A DNA stretch of 64,000 nt from Bergeyella cardium (lineage in GTDB: Bacteria > Bacteroidota > Bacteroidia > Flavobacteriales > Weeksellaceae): contig NZ_QYCZ01000001.1 in NCBI RefSeq assembly GCF_003614945.1, forward strand, positions 204,001 to 268,000, read 5' to 3'. Of this stretch, positions 34,826 through 45,371 are shown piece after piece. Every line of letters starts with the position of its first letter. Within the stretch, counting starts at the first letter, position 1. The notes under the pieces are model-generated. The model did no database searches. It worked only from the letters and a program-made list of their open reading frames with translations, and had not been told where the DNA came from. The position numbers and the translations under genes are program-made.

Positions 34826-35734
34826 ATGTTAGGAAGAAGACAAATTAGGGAAAAAGTAGTGATGGCAGTCTATGCCTATTTCCAAAATCCAATACAGTTT
34901 AGTACACTGGAAAAGAATATGTTTACAGAGATTGAAAAAATTTTTAATCTCTACATTTATGAGCTGAATTTTTTGGTGGGCTTAAAGCAACTGGCAGAAC
35001 AGCAATTGGAGATCGGCAGGAATAAATTCCTGAAATCTGAAACCGAGCTCAACCCCAACCGAAAATTTATAGACAACCGAGTGCTGGAACAGCTGGAAGC
35101 TAATACCGAACGCCTTGTATTTACAGGCTCTCACCAGGATTTGAAATGGGATTTGCACGACGATCTCCTCGTAAAAACTTTCCAAAAGATAGTGGCAGGC
35201 AAACGATATAACGACTATATGAAGTCTGCAGAAAACTCTTTTGAAGAGGACCAGAAATTTATCGGGAAGCTCTTCCTAAAATATGTGGCAGAGAATAGCG
35301 ATTTCCATACTTATGTAGAGGACCGGGAGCTCTCTTGGGCAGATGATATACATATCGCAAACTCTATGGTGCAGAAAACCCTTGGCTTTATGAAAGAAGA
35401 TGAGGCTTCTCATACGCTGATCAAAATGGTAAAAGACGACGAAGACCGCTCATTTGCATCAAAAATGCTGAGAGATACCCTCAACAACTTGGAAAATACG
35501 GAGAAAAAATTAGAAGAACGACTCCTCAACTGGGAGCTGGAAAGAATCTCCACAATGGATAAAGTGATACTCAGTGTAGCGATTTCGGAGATAGATTCCT
35601 TCCCGCTTACGCCGAGTAGAGTGATTATCAACGAATATATTGAAATATCAAAAGTCTTCTCCACAGACCGTTCCAATATATTTATTAATGGAATATTGGA
35701 TAAATACATAAAAGATATCAATAGAATAGTTTAA
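34826..35734 (+). CDS. nusB: transcription antitermination factor NusB (long flavobacterial form)
   Basis: Binds boxA RNA with S10 (NusE) for rRNA antitermination. At 302 aa it is about twice the E. coli length: MLGRRQIREKVVMAVYAYFQ at the N-terminus, an inserted or extra helical region, and the canonical NusB end (ERLLNWELERISTMDKVILSVAISEIDSFP ... RVIINEYIEISKVFSTDRSNIFINGILDKYIKD, about 225-300). This layout is usual in Flavobacteriia. It heads nusB-DUF1573-yajC, with gaps of 12 and 13 bp. Confidence 0.93.
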   Translation: MLGRRQIREKVVMAVYAYFQNPIQFSTLEKNMFTEIEKIFNLYIYELNFLVGLKQLAEQQLEIGRNKFLKSETELNPNRKFIDNRVLEQLEANTERLVFTGSHQDLKWDLHDDLLVKTFQKIVAGKRYNDYMKSAENSFEEDQKFIGKLFLKYVAENSDFHTYVEDRELSWADDIHIANSMVQKTLGFMKEDEASHTLIKMVKDDEDRSFASKMLRDTLNNLENTEKKLEERLLNWELERISTMDKVILSVAISEIDSFPLTPSRVIINEYIEISKVFSTDRSNIFINGILDKYIKDINRIV

Positions 35735-35746
35735 TTATTATATAAA

Positions 35747-36214
35747 ATGAAAAAATTAATTTTAACGATACTTTGTTTAGGATTGCTCAGTGCTTCCGCC
35801 TGCAAAAAGGAAGAAAAAGTAGAAATGGACAGCTCCGAACTTATAGAGCAAATGGTGCAGGAAGAAGCTGAGGTTAATGATATGGAGCAACCTTCCGAGC
35901 TTACTTCTCTTGCGCTGTCTGAAAACAGCCACGATTTCGGTGATGTGAAAAAAGGCGAGAGCGTAGAGCATACTTATGAGGTTACCAATATTGGAAATAA
36001 CCCACTTGTGATTTCTAAAGTAGTGCCAGGCTGTGGTTGTACAGCGCCAGCTTATACCCAAGAGCCCATACTCCCTGGAAAGAAAGGGCAGATTACCCTA
36101 AAATTTAATTCCTCCAATTTTGAAGGAGCACAGCAAAAACAGGCGCAGATTTTTGCCAATGTAGAGCGCTCGCCTATTATGATTAGTTTTACAGCGAATG
36201 TAATTAAACCTTAA
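35747..36214 (+). CDS. DUF1573 lipoprotein
   Basis: A 155-aa lipoprotein with lipobox LLSASACKKEE and an acidic linker (about 25-55). The DUF1573 Ig-like domain carries HDFGDVKKGESVEHTYEVTN, VPGCGCTAPAYTQEPILPGKKG and the terminal ITLKFNS region. The conserved GCGC could bind a metal or form a disulphide. Exact role is unknown; the position between nusB and yajC is typical for Flavobacteriia. Confidence 0.88.
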   Translation: MKKLILTILCLGLLSASACKKEEKVEMDSSELIEQMVQEEAEVNDMEQPSELTSLALSENSHDFGDVKKGESVEHTYEVTNIGNNPLVISKVVPGCGCTAPAYTQEPILPGKKGQITLKFNSSNFEGAQQKQAQIFANVERSPIMISFTANVIKP

Positions 36215-36227
36215 ATATTAAATAAAA

Positions 36228-36557
36228 ATGTTATCTATATTACAAGCACAGCCAGCGGGAGGCGGAGCACAGATGATTTTCCTTTTTGTAGCGTTTATCG
36301 CTTTTATGTATTTTGTGATGATTCGCCCACAGATGAAAAAGCAGAAGCAGGAGAAAACCTTCCAAGAGTCATTAAAAGTAGGGAGTAGAGTGGTTACCAC
36401 CTCAGGGCTCCACGGGAGAATAGCCCAGATACAGGAAGATGGTGTAGTGATAGAAACCCTTTCTGGAAAGCTGAAATTTGAAAAGGCTGCCATATCCAGA
36501 GAATATACACTCGCGAGATTCCCAGAAGCAGATCCAAAAGCTGAAAAGAAAAAATAA
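36228..36557 (+). CDS. yajC: preprotein translocase subunit YajC
   Basis: Accessory membrane protein of the SecDF-YajC complex. 109 aa: one membrane helix (MIFLFVAFIAFMYFVMIRPQMKKQKQ, about 12-37), then a small soluble domain (LKVGSRVVTTSGLHGRIAQIQED). Last gene of the nusB operon; a strong terminator follows. Confidence 0.95.
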   Translation: MLSILQAQPAGGGAQMIFLFVAFIAFMYFVMIRPQMKKQKQEKTFQESLKVGSRVVTTSGLHGRIAQIQEDGVVIETLSGKLKFEKAAISREYTLARFPEADPKAEKKK

Positions 36558-36562
36558 AAAAT

Positions 36563-36595
36563 AAACACCGCTTTAAATTTTAAAGCGGTGTTTTG
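36563..36595. terminator. terminator of the nusB operon
   Basis: Perfect 16-base arms AAACACCGCTTTAAAT and complement, then TTTT; active-looking on both strands, between convergent genes. Confidence 0.88.
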
Positions 36596-36617
36596 ATTTA
36601 ATGTTAAAAGTAAAAAG

Positions 36618-37091
36618 TTATTTAAAAGCATATTTAAACCCTATGCTAAATCTTCCTGCAATGAAGTTAGATTCTTGCGAAAGGTTCCACAAAGGTTTCC
36701 AGTCAAAGTGCATTGCAAGAGGAGCACTTGGGATTTTAAATTCTAAGCCCACTTGCGGTCTAAGAGCGAATAATGCATTGCCTCCACCTTTTGGAAAAGA
36801 AATATTAGGTCCGATACCCACATACCAAGCCAGACCTCTTGCACCAGGTATAGGCTCGTTATAGGTATAGTTTACTCCAATAGATGCAGAGATACCCTTA
36901 CCGAAGAGGAGCTGACCATCAAGAGCACTGTTTTTATTAAAGAAGTGTTTTACTTGTGGCCCTACATATGTACCTCCATCTCCCAAGTCTATATTAAGCC
37001 CCAAAGAAGTTCTGTAAGACTGTGCCTGTACATTAGAGATGCTTAGCATCCCGAATAGCGCGATAGCTACTGCAAAAATGTTTTTTTTCAT
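36618..37091 (-). CDS. small outer-membrane beta-barrel protein
   Basis: 157 aa with signal peptide MKKNIFAVAIALFGMLSISNVQAQ and short alternating strands separated by Gly/Asn turns (YRTSLGLNIDLGDGG, ISASIGVNYTYNEPIPGARG), ending in an aromatic/Lys tail (FSIGFKYAFK). Consistent with an eight-strand barrel; no family named. 24 bp downstream of a similar small outer-membrane gene, so likely one transcript. Confidence 0.78.
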   Translation of the reverse strand: MKKNIFAVAIALFGMLSISNVQAQSYRTSLGLNIDLGDGGTYVGPQVKHFFNKNSALDGQLLFGKGISASIGVNYTYNEPIPGARGLAWYVGIGPNISFPKGGGNALFALRPQVGLEFKIPSAPLAMHFDWKPLWNLSQESNFIAGRFSIGFKYAFK

Positions 37092-37115
37092 AATTTATAA
37101 TTTTTTAAAAATTTT

Positions 37116-37544
37116 CTATAAGTTAATGGAAACGCCTATGCTTCCGTTATTTCCTATTTCGGCAAAGGCTCCAAATTTCTCAGTGAAGTAATACCTCACG
37201 CCTAAATGTACACCTAAACCGAAAGAATTACCCAATACACCTATATCTGCACCAGGATAAATATCTAATTGGTCAGAAAGTTGGAGTGCATCTTGAAGGT
37301 GGAAATTTACTCTCCCGAAAATAAAAAAATCGTTATCTTTCTTATTATCAAAGTAGAGATTAAGACCTCCACCTACGGAAATAAGGTCGGACAAGCCATA
37401 ATCATAAGTTCCCGTAATTCCTACTCCATTACCCCAGGCACTGAAACCTGCTTGTGCTTTTTGGTCTCCTGCGCCATTCCATGCTTGGCTATGAAATAAT
37501 TGTGCCATAAAAAACATAGCAAGGCTTATCATTACCTTTTTCAT
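37116..37544 (-). CDS. small outer-membrane protein (DUF6646-like)
   Basis: 142 aa; signal peptide MKKVMISLAMFFMAQLFHSQA, then barrel-like repeats (FSAWGNGVGITGTYDYGLSD, GVHLGVRYYFTEKFGAFAEIG), ending SIGVSINL. It resembles a small flavobacterial outer-membrane family I remember as DUF6646; that name is tentative. First gene of a two-gene unit. Confidence 0.72.
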   Translation of the reverse strand: MKKVMISLAMFFMAQLFHSQAWNGAGDQKAQAGFSAWGNGVGITGTYDYGLSDLISVGGGLNLYFDNKKDNDFFIFGRVNFHLQDALQLSDQLDIYPGADIGVLGNSFGLGVHLGVRYYFTEKFGAFAEIGNNGSIGVSINL

Positions 37545-37661
37545 TATATCTGAATTTATAAATCCATTAACAGAATTTGTATAAGTTTAGTATTTTATCT
37601 GAATAATTTTTTTGTTTAAAAATAGTATTCTTTATTATCTAATGCTAAAAATAATCTTTCC

Positions 37662-37669
37662 TAAATTTG
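37662..37669 (+). promoter_or_regulatory. -7 box (TAAATTTG) for the EVE-like gene and aroQ
   Basis: TAAATTTG ends 33 bases before the ATG at 37703. Confidence 0.4.
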
Positions 37670-37702
37670 CGAGTTGAGTATGATAAATTTTTTATCGAAT
37701 AA

Positions 37703-38098
37703 ATGAATTACTGGCATATACAGCTTCATCCCAATAAGATGAATTGGGGAGTAGAGGAAATCAGGAATATACTGTCTCAAAACCTTATTGGGTGCAGTGG
37801 AAAGCCCATTGCAGAATTTTATAAAATTCAAAAAGGAGATAGGGTACTCGTGCGCCATGGAGCTAAAGTGATCGCATTGGTAGAGGTAATAGGCAGTCCT
37901 AAAACTACTCCTGAAAGCATAAAAAATGAATGGATTTGGTTTACGGACTGCTGCGAGGTAGAGGTATTAGCCTATTGCGAAAACCTCTCTGTAAAGGGAA
38001 AAGGCTGGTATTTACCAACGACCCTTCAGCAGATTAAGAAGAGCAATGAAACGGCTCATAGTTTTATAGAAAATTTGTATAACGAAATATCTAAATAA
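37703..38098 (+). CDS. EVE/PUA-like domain protein (tentative)
   Basis: A 131-aa cytosolic protein. MNYWHIQLHPNKMNWGVEEIRNILSQNLIG followed by FYKIQKGDRVLVRHGAKVIALVEVIG resembles EVE/PUA-like domains, which bind modified nucleotides or RNA; the resemblance rests on the W-x-I start, the basic GDRVLVRHG strand and the overall length. No nuclease partner is adjacent. Its stop overlaps the aroQ start by one base, so the two are translationally coupled. Function unproven. Confidence 0.65.
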   Translation: MNYWHIQLHPNKMNWGVEEIRNILSQNLIGCSGKPIAEFYKIQKGDRVLVRHGAKVIALVEVIGSPKTTPESIKNEWIWFTDCCEVEVLAYCENLSVKGKGWYLPTTLQQIKKSNETAHSFIENLYNEISK

Positions 38099-38514
38099 TG
38101 AAAATACTCATCGCAAATGGTGCAAACCTTAATCTTTTGGGTAAAAGAGAGCCCGAAATATATGGCAGTACGACTATGGAGGACTACCTCGCACAGCTGA
38201 AAGACGAGTTTCCACAGCACGAGATTCTCTATTTTCAGTCTAATGTAGAGGGGGAGCTAATCAACCGACTACAATCTGAGGATTTTGATGCTTTGGTGAT
38301 TAATGCTGGAGCTTTTACTCATTATTCTTATGCGATTGCCGATTGCCTTAAAAATATCTCTAAACCCAAAGTAGAAGTGCATATCAGTAATATCTATCAG
38401 CGAGAGGAGTTTCGGCAGAAGTCTGTAACCGCAGCTTATACCGATGCTTTGCTCTCTGGATTTGGTCTTAGGGGGTATTCACTGGCTGTGGAGTATTTGG
38501 TAGCAGAGCGATAA
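38098..38514 (+). CDS. aroQ: type II 3-dehydroquinate dehydratase
   Basis: Third step of the shikimate pathway. 138 aa, dodecameric type II fold. Motifs: NGANLNLLGKREPEIYG (catalytic Tyr), INAGAFTHYSYAIADCL, and EVHISNIYQREEFRQKS with catalytic His and Arg. Coupled to the EVE-like gene upstream. Confidence 0.96.
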   Translation: MKILIANGANLNLLGKREPEIYGSTTMEDYLAQLKDEFPQHEILYFQSNVEGELINRLQSEDFDALVINAGAFTHYSYAIADCLKNISKPKVEVHISNIYQREEFRQKSVTAAYTDALLSGFGLRGYSLAVEYLVAER

Positions 38515-38557
38515 ATTTATTTTTCGTCTTAAGACTTACCATTAAATATAAAATCAT

Positions 38558-38565
38558 TACTTTTG
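38558..38565 (+). promoter_or_regulatory. -7 box (TACTTTTG) for pdhB
   Basis: TACTTTTG ends 22 bases before the ATG at 38588. Confidence 0.5.
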
Positions 38566-38587
38566 TCCCTAAAATTTTAAGAAAATT

Positions 38588-39571
38588 ATGGCAGAATATA
38601 CTTTCCGTGAAGTGATTGCTCAAGCAATGAGCGAGGAAATGCGTAAAGATGAATCCATTTACCTTATTGGAGAAGAAGTAGCAGAGTATAACGGAGCTTA
38701 TAAGGCTTCCAAAGGTATGCTTGATGAGTTTGGACCTAAGAGAGTAATAGACTCTCCTATTGCTGAGCTCGGTTTTGCGGGTATCTCCGTAGGTGCAGCG
38801 ATGAATGGTAACAGACCTATTGTAGAGTTTATGACTTTCAACTTCTCTCTTGTGGGGATAGACCAGATTATTAATAATGCTGCGAAAATCCGCCAGATGA
38901 GCGGTGGGCAGTGGAATTGTCCAATCGTATTTAGAGGGCCTACGGCATCTGCTGGTCAGCTCGGTGCTACGCACTCACAAGCACTTGAAAGCTGGTATGC
39001 CAACTGCCCAGGTCTGAAGGTTGTAGTACCTTCTAACCCGTACGATGCAAAAGGCTTGCTTAAATCTGCTATACAGGACAATGACCCAGTAATTTTTATG
39101 GAATCTGAGCAGATGTATGGCGATAAAATGGAAATCCCAGAAGAGGAATACTACCTGCCACTTGGTAAAGCAGATGTAAAGAGAGAGGGTACGGATGTAA
39201 CCATCGTTTCTTTTGGTAAGATAATGAAACTCGCACTACAAGCAGCGGAAGATTTAGCGAAAGAAGGTATCTCTGTAGAGGTAGTAGATCTTAGAACTGT
39301 ACGCCCATTGGATTATGATACTATCCTCAACTCTGTGAAGAAAACCAATAGATTGGTTGTATTGGAAGAGGCTTGGCCTTTCGGTTCTGTGGCTTCTGAG
39401 ATTACTTATATGGTACAGCAAAAGGCATTTGACTACCTTGATGCACCTGTTAAGAGAATTACAACGCCAGATGCGCCTGCGCCTTATTCTGCAGCATTGT
39501 TCGCAGAGTGGTTCCCAAAATTGGAAACCGTGAAAGATGCCATAAAAAAGGTACTTTATGTAAAGGCATAA
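38588..39571 (+). CDS. pdhB: pyruvate dehydrogenase complex E1 component, beta subunit
   Basis: Together with the alpha subunit performs the TPP-dependent decarboxylation of pyruvate. 327 aa of normal length. Segments: YLIGEEVAEYNGAYKASKGM (TPP-contacting Glu), DSPIAELGFAGISVGAAMNG, FRGPTASAGQLGATHSQALE, VVVPSNPYDAKGL, and ITTPDAPAPYSAALFAEWFP. The alpha subunit and E2/E3 genes are not in the window, so pdhB stands alone, as is common in Flavobacteriia. Confidence 0.95.
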   Translation: MAEYTFREVIAQAMSEEMRKDESIYLIGEEVAEYNGAYKASKGMLDEFGPKRVIDSPIAELGFAGISVGAAMNGNRPIVEFMTFNFSLVGIDQIINNAAKIRQMSGGQWNCPIVFRGPTASAGQLGATHSQALESWYANCPGLKVVVPSNPYDAKGLLKSAIQDNDPVIFMESEQMYGDKMEIPEEEYYLPLGKADVKREGTDVTIVSFGKIMKLALQAAEDLAKEGISVEVVDLRTVRPLDYDTILNSVKKTNRLVVLEEAWPFGSVASEITYMVQQKAFDYLDAPVKRITTPDAPAPYSAALFAEWFPKLETVKDAIKKVLYVKA

Positions 39572-39597
39572 TAAGGATTTTAAATATTAAACAAAGG

Positions 39598-39630
39598 AAA
39601 GTCTCAGCAATTTTTGTTGAGGCTTTTTTA
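39598..39630 (+). terminator. terminator of pdhB
   Basis: AAGTCTCAGCAA and TTGTTGAGGCTT arms, with G-T pairs, followed by TTTTTA. Confidence 0.75.
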
Positions 39631-39785
39631 TGCTTTTAGCTTGGCTTAATGAAGCAAGCACTCTTTTTTATTTAACTGATAATTTATATTTATTCTACGA
39701 TGTTTTTTTGTAACAATGGGGGTGTTTAATGTACCAATTAGCCAATAATACTATTAATTCAATTTTATTTTATAAACTTATTTAT

Positions 39786-41865
39786 ATGAAGAAAACTATT
39801 GTTATTTTATCATTGCTAAGCGCAGGAATATTTTATGGGCAGGAGAAGGATAGCCTGTCCTTACCATCTAAGGAGATACAGGAAGTTCTCCTAAAAGCAC
39901 AGAGAAAGAAACAGTATGCTGATAAAGCAGTGTATTCGTTTGACCAAGACGCGATAAAAAGCGCTCGGCATTCCAAAGATTTACTCGTAACGCTTCCAGA
40001 GCTGAAGCACGACCCCGCTGTCTAACAAGATTGCCAGTATAAAAGGAGGTACCGTACTTTTTCTTATTAATGGGATAGAGGCGAGCGATGCACAGTTGCA
40101 GTCCGTACAGCCAGAGAATGTGGTAAAGGTAGAGTATTTTGATATCGTCCCTACCCGATGGGAAGGCAGAGCGGAGACCCTCGTAAATGTCATTACCCGA
40201 AATCCCGAGCAGGGGCTCAGCTATGGTGCAGATGTATTTGGGGCATTCAGTACGGGTTTCTTAAATGCAACAGCCTACTTTTCTCATACGCGTGGGAAGC
40301 ACGATTTTGGGCTGGAATATGTTATTTCCCTTAGAGATTATAACAACCGAAGATATGATAATACCTATGAATATCTGCTGCACGGAGACCGATACAAATC
40401 TACCAAAGTACTGAGAGACCACTTCGGATATACCTACCAAGATGCAGCTTTCAGATATACCTTTGTGCCTTCGGATAAGCAGACTTTTCAGGCAAAACTC
40501 ATCTTTAATAGAATGGATGCTTTTAGCAAAGGGAATGGTGACAATACTTTTGAGCAGGGGAGTATTTCTACGCAGGATAAAATCTATGATTACAGCTCTC
40601 AGCATAACCTAAAACCTACCTTAGACCTCTATTATAGCAATAAGCTAAGCAAGAAAGATGAGCTTATCTTTAACCTTGTAGGCTCTACCTATAATAATAA
40701 AACCTACCAGGACCAGAGAGAGTGGGTAGCTTCTACTGGGGTAGATATTTTTAATAACAGAATGTACCTTACCACGAATCAGTCCGCTTTTGTAGGGGAG
40801 GTAGTCCATCATCATTCCTTTCAGAAGATGAAGCTAAGCTCTGGCTATAAAGTTGCTAATAACCATATCTCTAATGACCTAAGCAATCTTGCAGGGGATA
40901 GTGAGTACAGTGTAAATTATTTCAGTCAGTATTTCCATACGGAGCTCAGTGGCTGGCTTGGGAAGAAATTCGCTTACCGATTAGGTGCGGGGCTTATGCA
41001 CATCCACAACCGAAGTGAGAAAGAAACTTTTAATGACTGGACTTTTACCCCAAGGCTCGTTCTCCACTATAAACTGAATGCTCATAAGAGCCTAAGGTTT
41101 AATTCCTCCATCTTCCCTGGTTCGCCTTCCAGTGCGCAGCTCAGCTCTAATGTTATCAATGTAGTTCCCAATATCATAAAAACAGGGAATCCTTACCTTA
41201 AATCCAAAACCACTTGGAGAAACAGCCTTACCTATTCCTATAATTCCAAGTATCTTGATGTGAATGCCTCACTCTCTCATATTTTCATCAATAATGCAAT
41301 TGAGCAGATGTATATATACGATGCTCGCTTTAATAGCTATGCGCTTACCTATCAGAATGCTGATTATCATCAAATCTTGAGTGGAGAGATTTCGGGTGCT
41401 ATCAAGCCTTTGGGCTCAAAGCTCCTTACCATCAAAACTGCTCTTAAGCCTACCTCCGAGAGCATACTGCTGGCAAATGGTAATAAAAAGACCAATGAGT
41501 TTATAGGAAACACCTTCACCCTTTCTTCTCAGTACAAGAACTTCTTTTTAAATTACGAGTTTAATATCCCTGTCTACTCCATCGGAGGGGCATTTCTCAA
41601 TACCAATGAGAACCAGAACCACCTTATTCTTGGCTATTCTCATAGAAACTGGATGTTCAAAGCTGCCCTTCTCTTCATCGGCACCCCTTCTGAATATAAA
41701 ACCAAAAGCCAAGAAGGTAGCCTTGTAGATTATATGGGACATACCCGTATTTTCAATAATAAAAATATGCTGAGCTTTGGTATAAGCTATAACTTCTCAC
41801 GAGGGAAAAAGACAGATATTGATAAAAAAGTGGAAAATGAAACCCCAGAATCTGCAAACTTCTAA
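39786..41865 (+). pseudogene. outer-membrane beta-barrel (TonB-receptor-like) protein with a 1-nt frameshift
   Basis: Read across the lesion this encodes a barrel protein of about 690 aa: signal peptide (MKKTIVILSLLSAGIFYGQ), a plug-like domain (KGGTVLFLINGIEASDAQ, VVKVEYFDIVPTRWEGRAETLVNVI), then a long barrel ending near FNNKNMLSFGISYNFSRGKK. At 40013-40016 a run of four C shifts the frame: the first part ends at a TAA at 40024 while the family sequence continues in the next frame (PLSNKIASIKGG). Removing one C restores one ORF from 39786 to 41865. All else is intact, so this is a recent mutation, a sequencing error, or slippage in a short C-run. Confidence 0.85.
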
Positions 41866-42032
41866 GAGGGAGGCATTGCCTCTTCCTTTACTGGGGTCTC
41901 TGACCCTAATAGCAGTGCTTTATTTAAGGCATTGCTTTTTTGTAGATAATTTAAGAGCGTAATCTTAATTAATAAAAGAGACAATGTCTCAAAATTTTAA
42001 GCAAAAAAGAAGGCTAAGCCCTCTAAAATGTT

Positions 42033-42040
42033 TAAATTTG
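42033..42040 (+). promoter_or_regulatory. -7 box (TAAATTTG) for eno
   Basis: TAAATTTG ends 22 bases before the ATG at 42063; the -33 is weak. Confidence 0.4.
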
Positions 42041-42050
42041 TGAGCAGTAA

Positions 42051-43355
<1,305 letters not shown>

Positions 43356-43388
43356 TTTCATTTTTTTAAATTTTTAAATTATTATTAG

Positions 43389-43417
43389 AAAGCCTCGCGT
43401 ATGAGCGAGGCTTTTTT
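43389..43417 (+). terminator. terminator of eno
   Basis: AAGCCTCGC and GCGAGGCTT arms around GTATGA, followed by TTTTT. The rest of the 361-bp gap (43356-43716) holds AT-rich sequence, the lldD terminator and a dispersed repeat; I see no gene. Confidence 0.88.
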
Positions 43418-43632
43418 AGTTGGGTTTTATAAGGGAAAATAATTGTGATTTGTTAAATGTTCTATCAAATGCTTTTATAGTTCGTTTTCTGTTTTGTAGT
43501 TAATAAGCAGTGGTTTGTGAATGTTTTTTTGAAATGTTTTTTTAGGGAATTTTAAATGTTGGAAACTTGTTTTGTTAAATGTCTCATATCCTAAGTTCCT
43601 CCCCATACAAGATTAAATTTATTCAGTAAGCA

Positions 43633-43672
43633 ATAAAAAAGTTTCCATTAAATCAATAATGGAAACTTTTTT
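43633..43672 (-). terminator. terminator of the MFS/GyrI-like/lldD operon
   Basis: GTTTCCATTA and TAATGGAAAC arms with A and T runs on either side; about 45 bp past the lldD stop on the minus strand. Confidence 0.82.
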
Positions 43673-43679
43673 GCTTAAC

Positions 43680-43725
43680 GCCTAAAACTTATTGCCTGCT
43701 GCACAAAGCCTACTGCCTATCTATA
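43680..43725. repeat. dispersed repeat, type B, over the lldD stop codon
   Basis: On the minus strand TAGGCAGTAGGCTTTGTGCAG then CAGGCAATAAGTTTTAGG: same word family as 20262-20290 and 30251-30290. The TAG stop of lldD is the first base triplet of the repeat. Confidence 0.65.
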
Positions 43726-44889
43726 AATAGGGGTAGGATAAGTACCAGGCACTAATATGCTACTATCTACATCTTGGATGTTTCTATGCCCTGCGAATGC
43801 CATAGTGGTATCCATTTCATCGTAGAGGATTTGCAGGGCACGAGTTACTCCCTCTTCGCCATACGCACCTAAGCCGTATACAGGTGCTCTACCGAGCATT
43901 ATACCTCTTGCACCCATTGCCCAGGCTTTTAGCATATCTTGCCCAGAGTAGAAGCCAGAGTCTATCCATACTTCTGTTTGGCTACCCACAGCGCTCACGA
44001 TATCTGGGAGGGCTTTTATTGTGGAAACGGTATCGTCCATTTGGCGACCACCGTGGTTAGACACGATGATGGCGTCTGCTCCGTATTTCACGGCTTGTTC
44101 GGCATCTTCTGGGAGCATAATTCCTTTTAAGATAAGTGGTCCTCCCCAGAGCTCTTTTATCTCTGCGATGTCTTCCCAGCTGAGGGATGGGTCAAACTGC
44201 TCCTTAGTCCAAGAAGAGAGAGAGGAGAGGTCGCTTACATTCTCTGCGTGCCCAGCGATGTTTCTAAATGTCCATCTTCTGTTTTTAAGATAGCGAAGTC
44301 CCCAAGGGATTTTTGTAGAAAGGTTGATGAGGTTCGGGATGGTAAATTTAGGAGGTGCAGAGAGTCCGTTTTTAATATCTCTGTGTCTGTTGCCCAGTAC
44401 TTGCAAATCTACGGTAACCATCAGTGCGGAGCATTTTGCTTCTTTTGCTCGGCGGATGAGGTCTTTCATAAACTTTCGGTCTCTCATTACATACAGCTGA
44501 AACCAGAATGGCTCTATACCTGCCTCTGCAAGGTCTTCTATGGAGCATATAGACATTGTGGAGAGGGTAAAAGGGATGCCGAATTTCTGAGCGGCTCTTG
44601 CCATATGGATTTCTCCATCAGCCCACATCATTCCCATAAAACCTACGGGAGCAGTCATTGCGGGGAATTTTACCGTTTGCCCGAGGAGTTTTGTCTCTAA
44701 GGTACGGTTGTCCATATCCACTAAAATCTTTTGGCGGAATTTTATTGGATCAAAGTCAGTAACATTTTCTCGATAAGTAGATTGAGACCAGGAACCTGTA
44801 TCTACATATTCATAGAACATTTTTGGGACATTGCTATAGCATTTTACTCGCAAGTCTTCAATGTTTGTCATTTTAGATAAATCTCTCAT
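43717..44889 (-). CDS. lldD: FMN-dependent alpha-hydroxyacid dehydrogenase (L-lactate dehydrogenase type)
   Basis: Oxidises an L-alpha-hydroxyacid, most likely L-lactate, to the keto acid. 390 aa, TIM barrel. Motifs: FPAMTAPVGFMGMMWADGEIHMARAA, FTLSTMSICSIEDLAEAG, FQLYVMRDR, LMVTVDLQVLGNR, LILKGIMLPEDA, the catalytic VSNHGGRQMDDTVS and the FMN-phosphate GARGIMLGRAPVYG. Third gene of an operon with an MFS transporter and a GyrI-like protein (gaps of 30 and 11 bp), suggesting uptake and oxidation of one hydroxyacid. The symbol is by family. Confidence 0.85.
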   Translation of the reverse strand: MRDLSKMTNIEDLRVKCYSNVPKMFYEYVDTGSWSQSTYRENVTDFDPIKFRQKILVDMDNRTLETKLLGQTVKFPAMTAPVGFMGMMWADGEIHMARAAQKFGIPFTLSTMSICSIEDLAEAGIEPFWFQLYVMRDRKFMKDLIRRAKEAKCSALMVTVDLQVLGNRHRDIKNGLSAPPKFTIPNLINLSTKIPWGLRYLKNRRWTFRNIAGHAENVSDLSSLSSWTKEQFDPSLSWEDIAEIKELWGGPLILKGIMLPEDAEQAVKYGADAIIVSNHGGRQMDDTVSTIKALPDIVSAVGSQTEVWIDSGFYSGQDMLKAWAMGARGIMLGRAPVYGLGAYGEEGVTRALQILYDEMDTTMAFAGHRNIQDVDSSILVPGTYPTPIYR

Positions 44890-44900
44890 TTGATTATAAT

Positions 44901-45341
44901 TTAATTTTCTTTTACGGATATAAATATACTCACTTCCGAAGGCTTGTCTGTATAAACCTCAAAATCGTAAGTATAAGCACGGTGGAGGTCTTTGTCTCTC
45001 TGCCAAATCTCCTCCCAGGTATTAATAATAGCCGCAGGCATTTCTCCTTTGGCTATAAATTCAGTGAAATATTCTTCTGGAAAAGCTCTTCCCACAAGCC
45101 CCTCAGGGATATGATGTAAAGAGCTTACTTCCATTCCTATTATTGCGGTATATTTTCCTCTGAAATCATTTTCGTAATCGGTGTAGATAGCATAAATCTT
45201 ATGATTTAGAGTACCGGGTATTTTTTCGGCTATCTTTTCTGTGTAGAATTTGTTCCAAAGAGCACTCAAATCCTGTGCAGATTTTCCATTTTCATTTGTG
45301 GTGGTAATGGATATTCCTATAATTTTAAGGCTCTTTTTCAT
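44901..45341 (-). CDS. GyrI-like / effector-binding domain protein
   Basis: A 146-aa protein of the GyrI-like small-molecule-binding (SHS2) group: alternating strands, PAAIINTWEEIWQRDKDLHRAYTYDFEVY near the C-terminus, and the final VSIFISVKE strand. No DNA-binding domain is attached, so it is probably a ligand-binding or esterase-like accessory protein rather than a regulator. It sits between the MFS transporter and lldD, 11 bp before the latter. Confidence 0.75.
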   Translation of the reverse strand: MKKSLKIIGISITTTNENGKSAQDLSALWNKFYTEKIAEKIPGTLNHKIYAIYTDYENDFRGKYTAIIGMEVSSLHHIPEGLVGRAFPEEYFTEFIAKGEMPAAIINTWEEIWQRDKDLHRAYTYDFEVYTDKPSEVSIFISVKEN

Positions 45342-45371
45342 TTGGAGTGATATTTTGAGAGAACAAATGTA

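Noticed and set aside
40011-40017. Proven phase-variable C tract
   Set aside because: Four C are too short to claim switching; kept as frameshift with alternatives.
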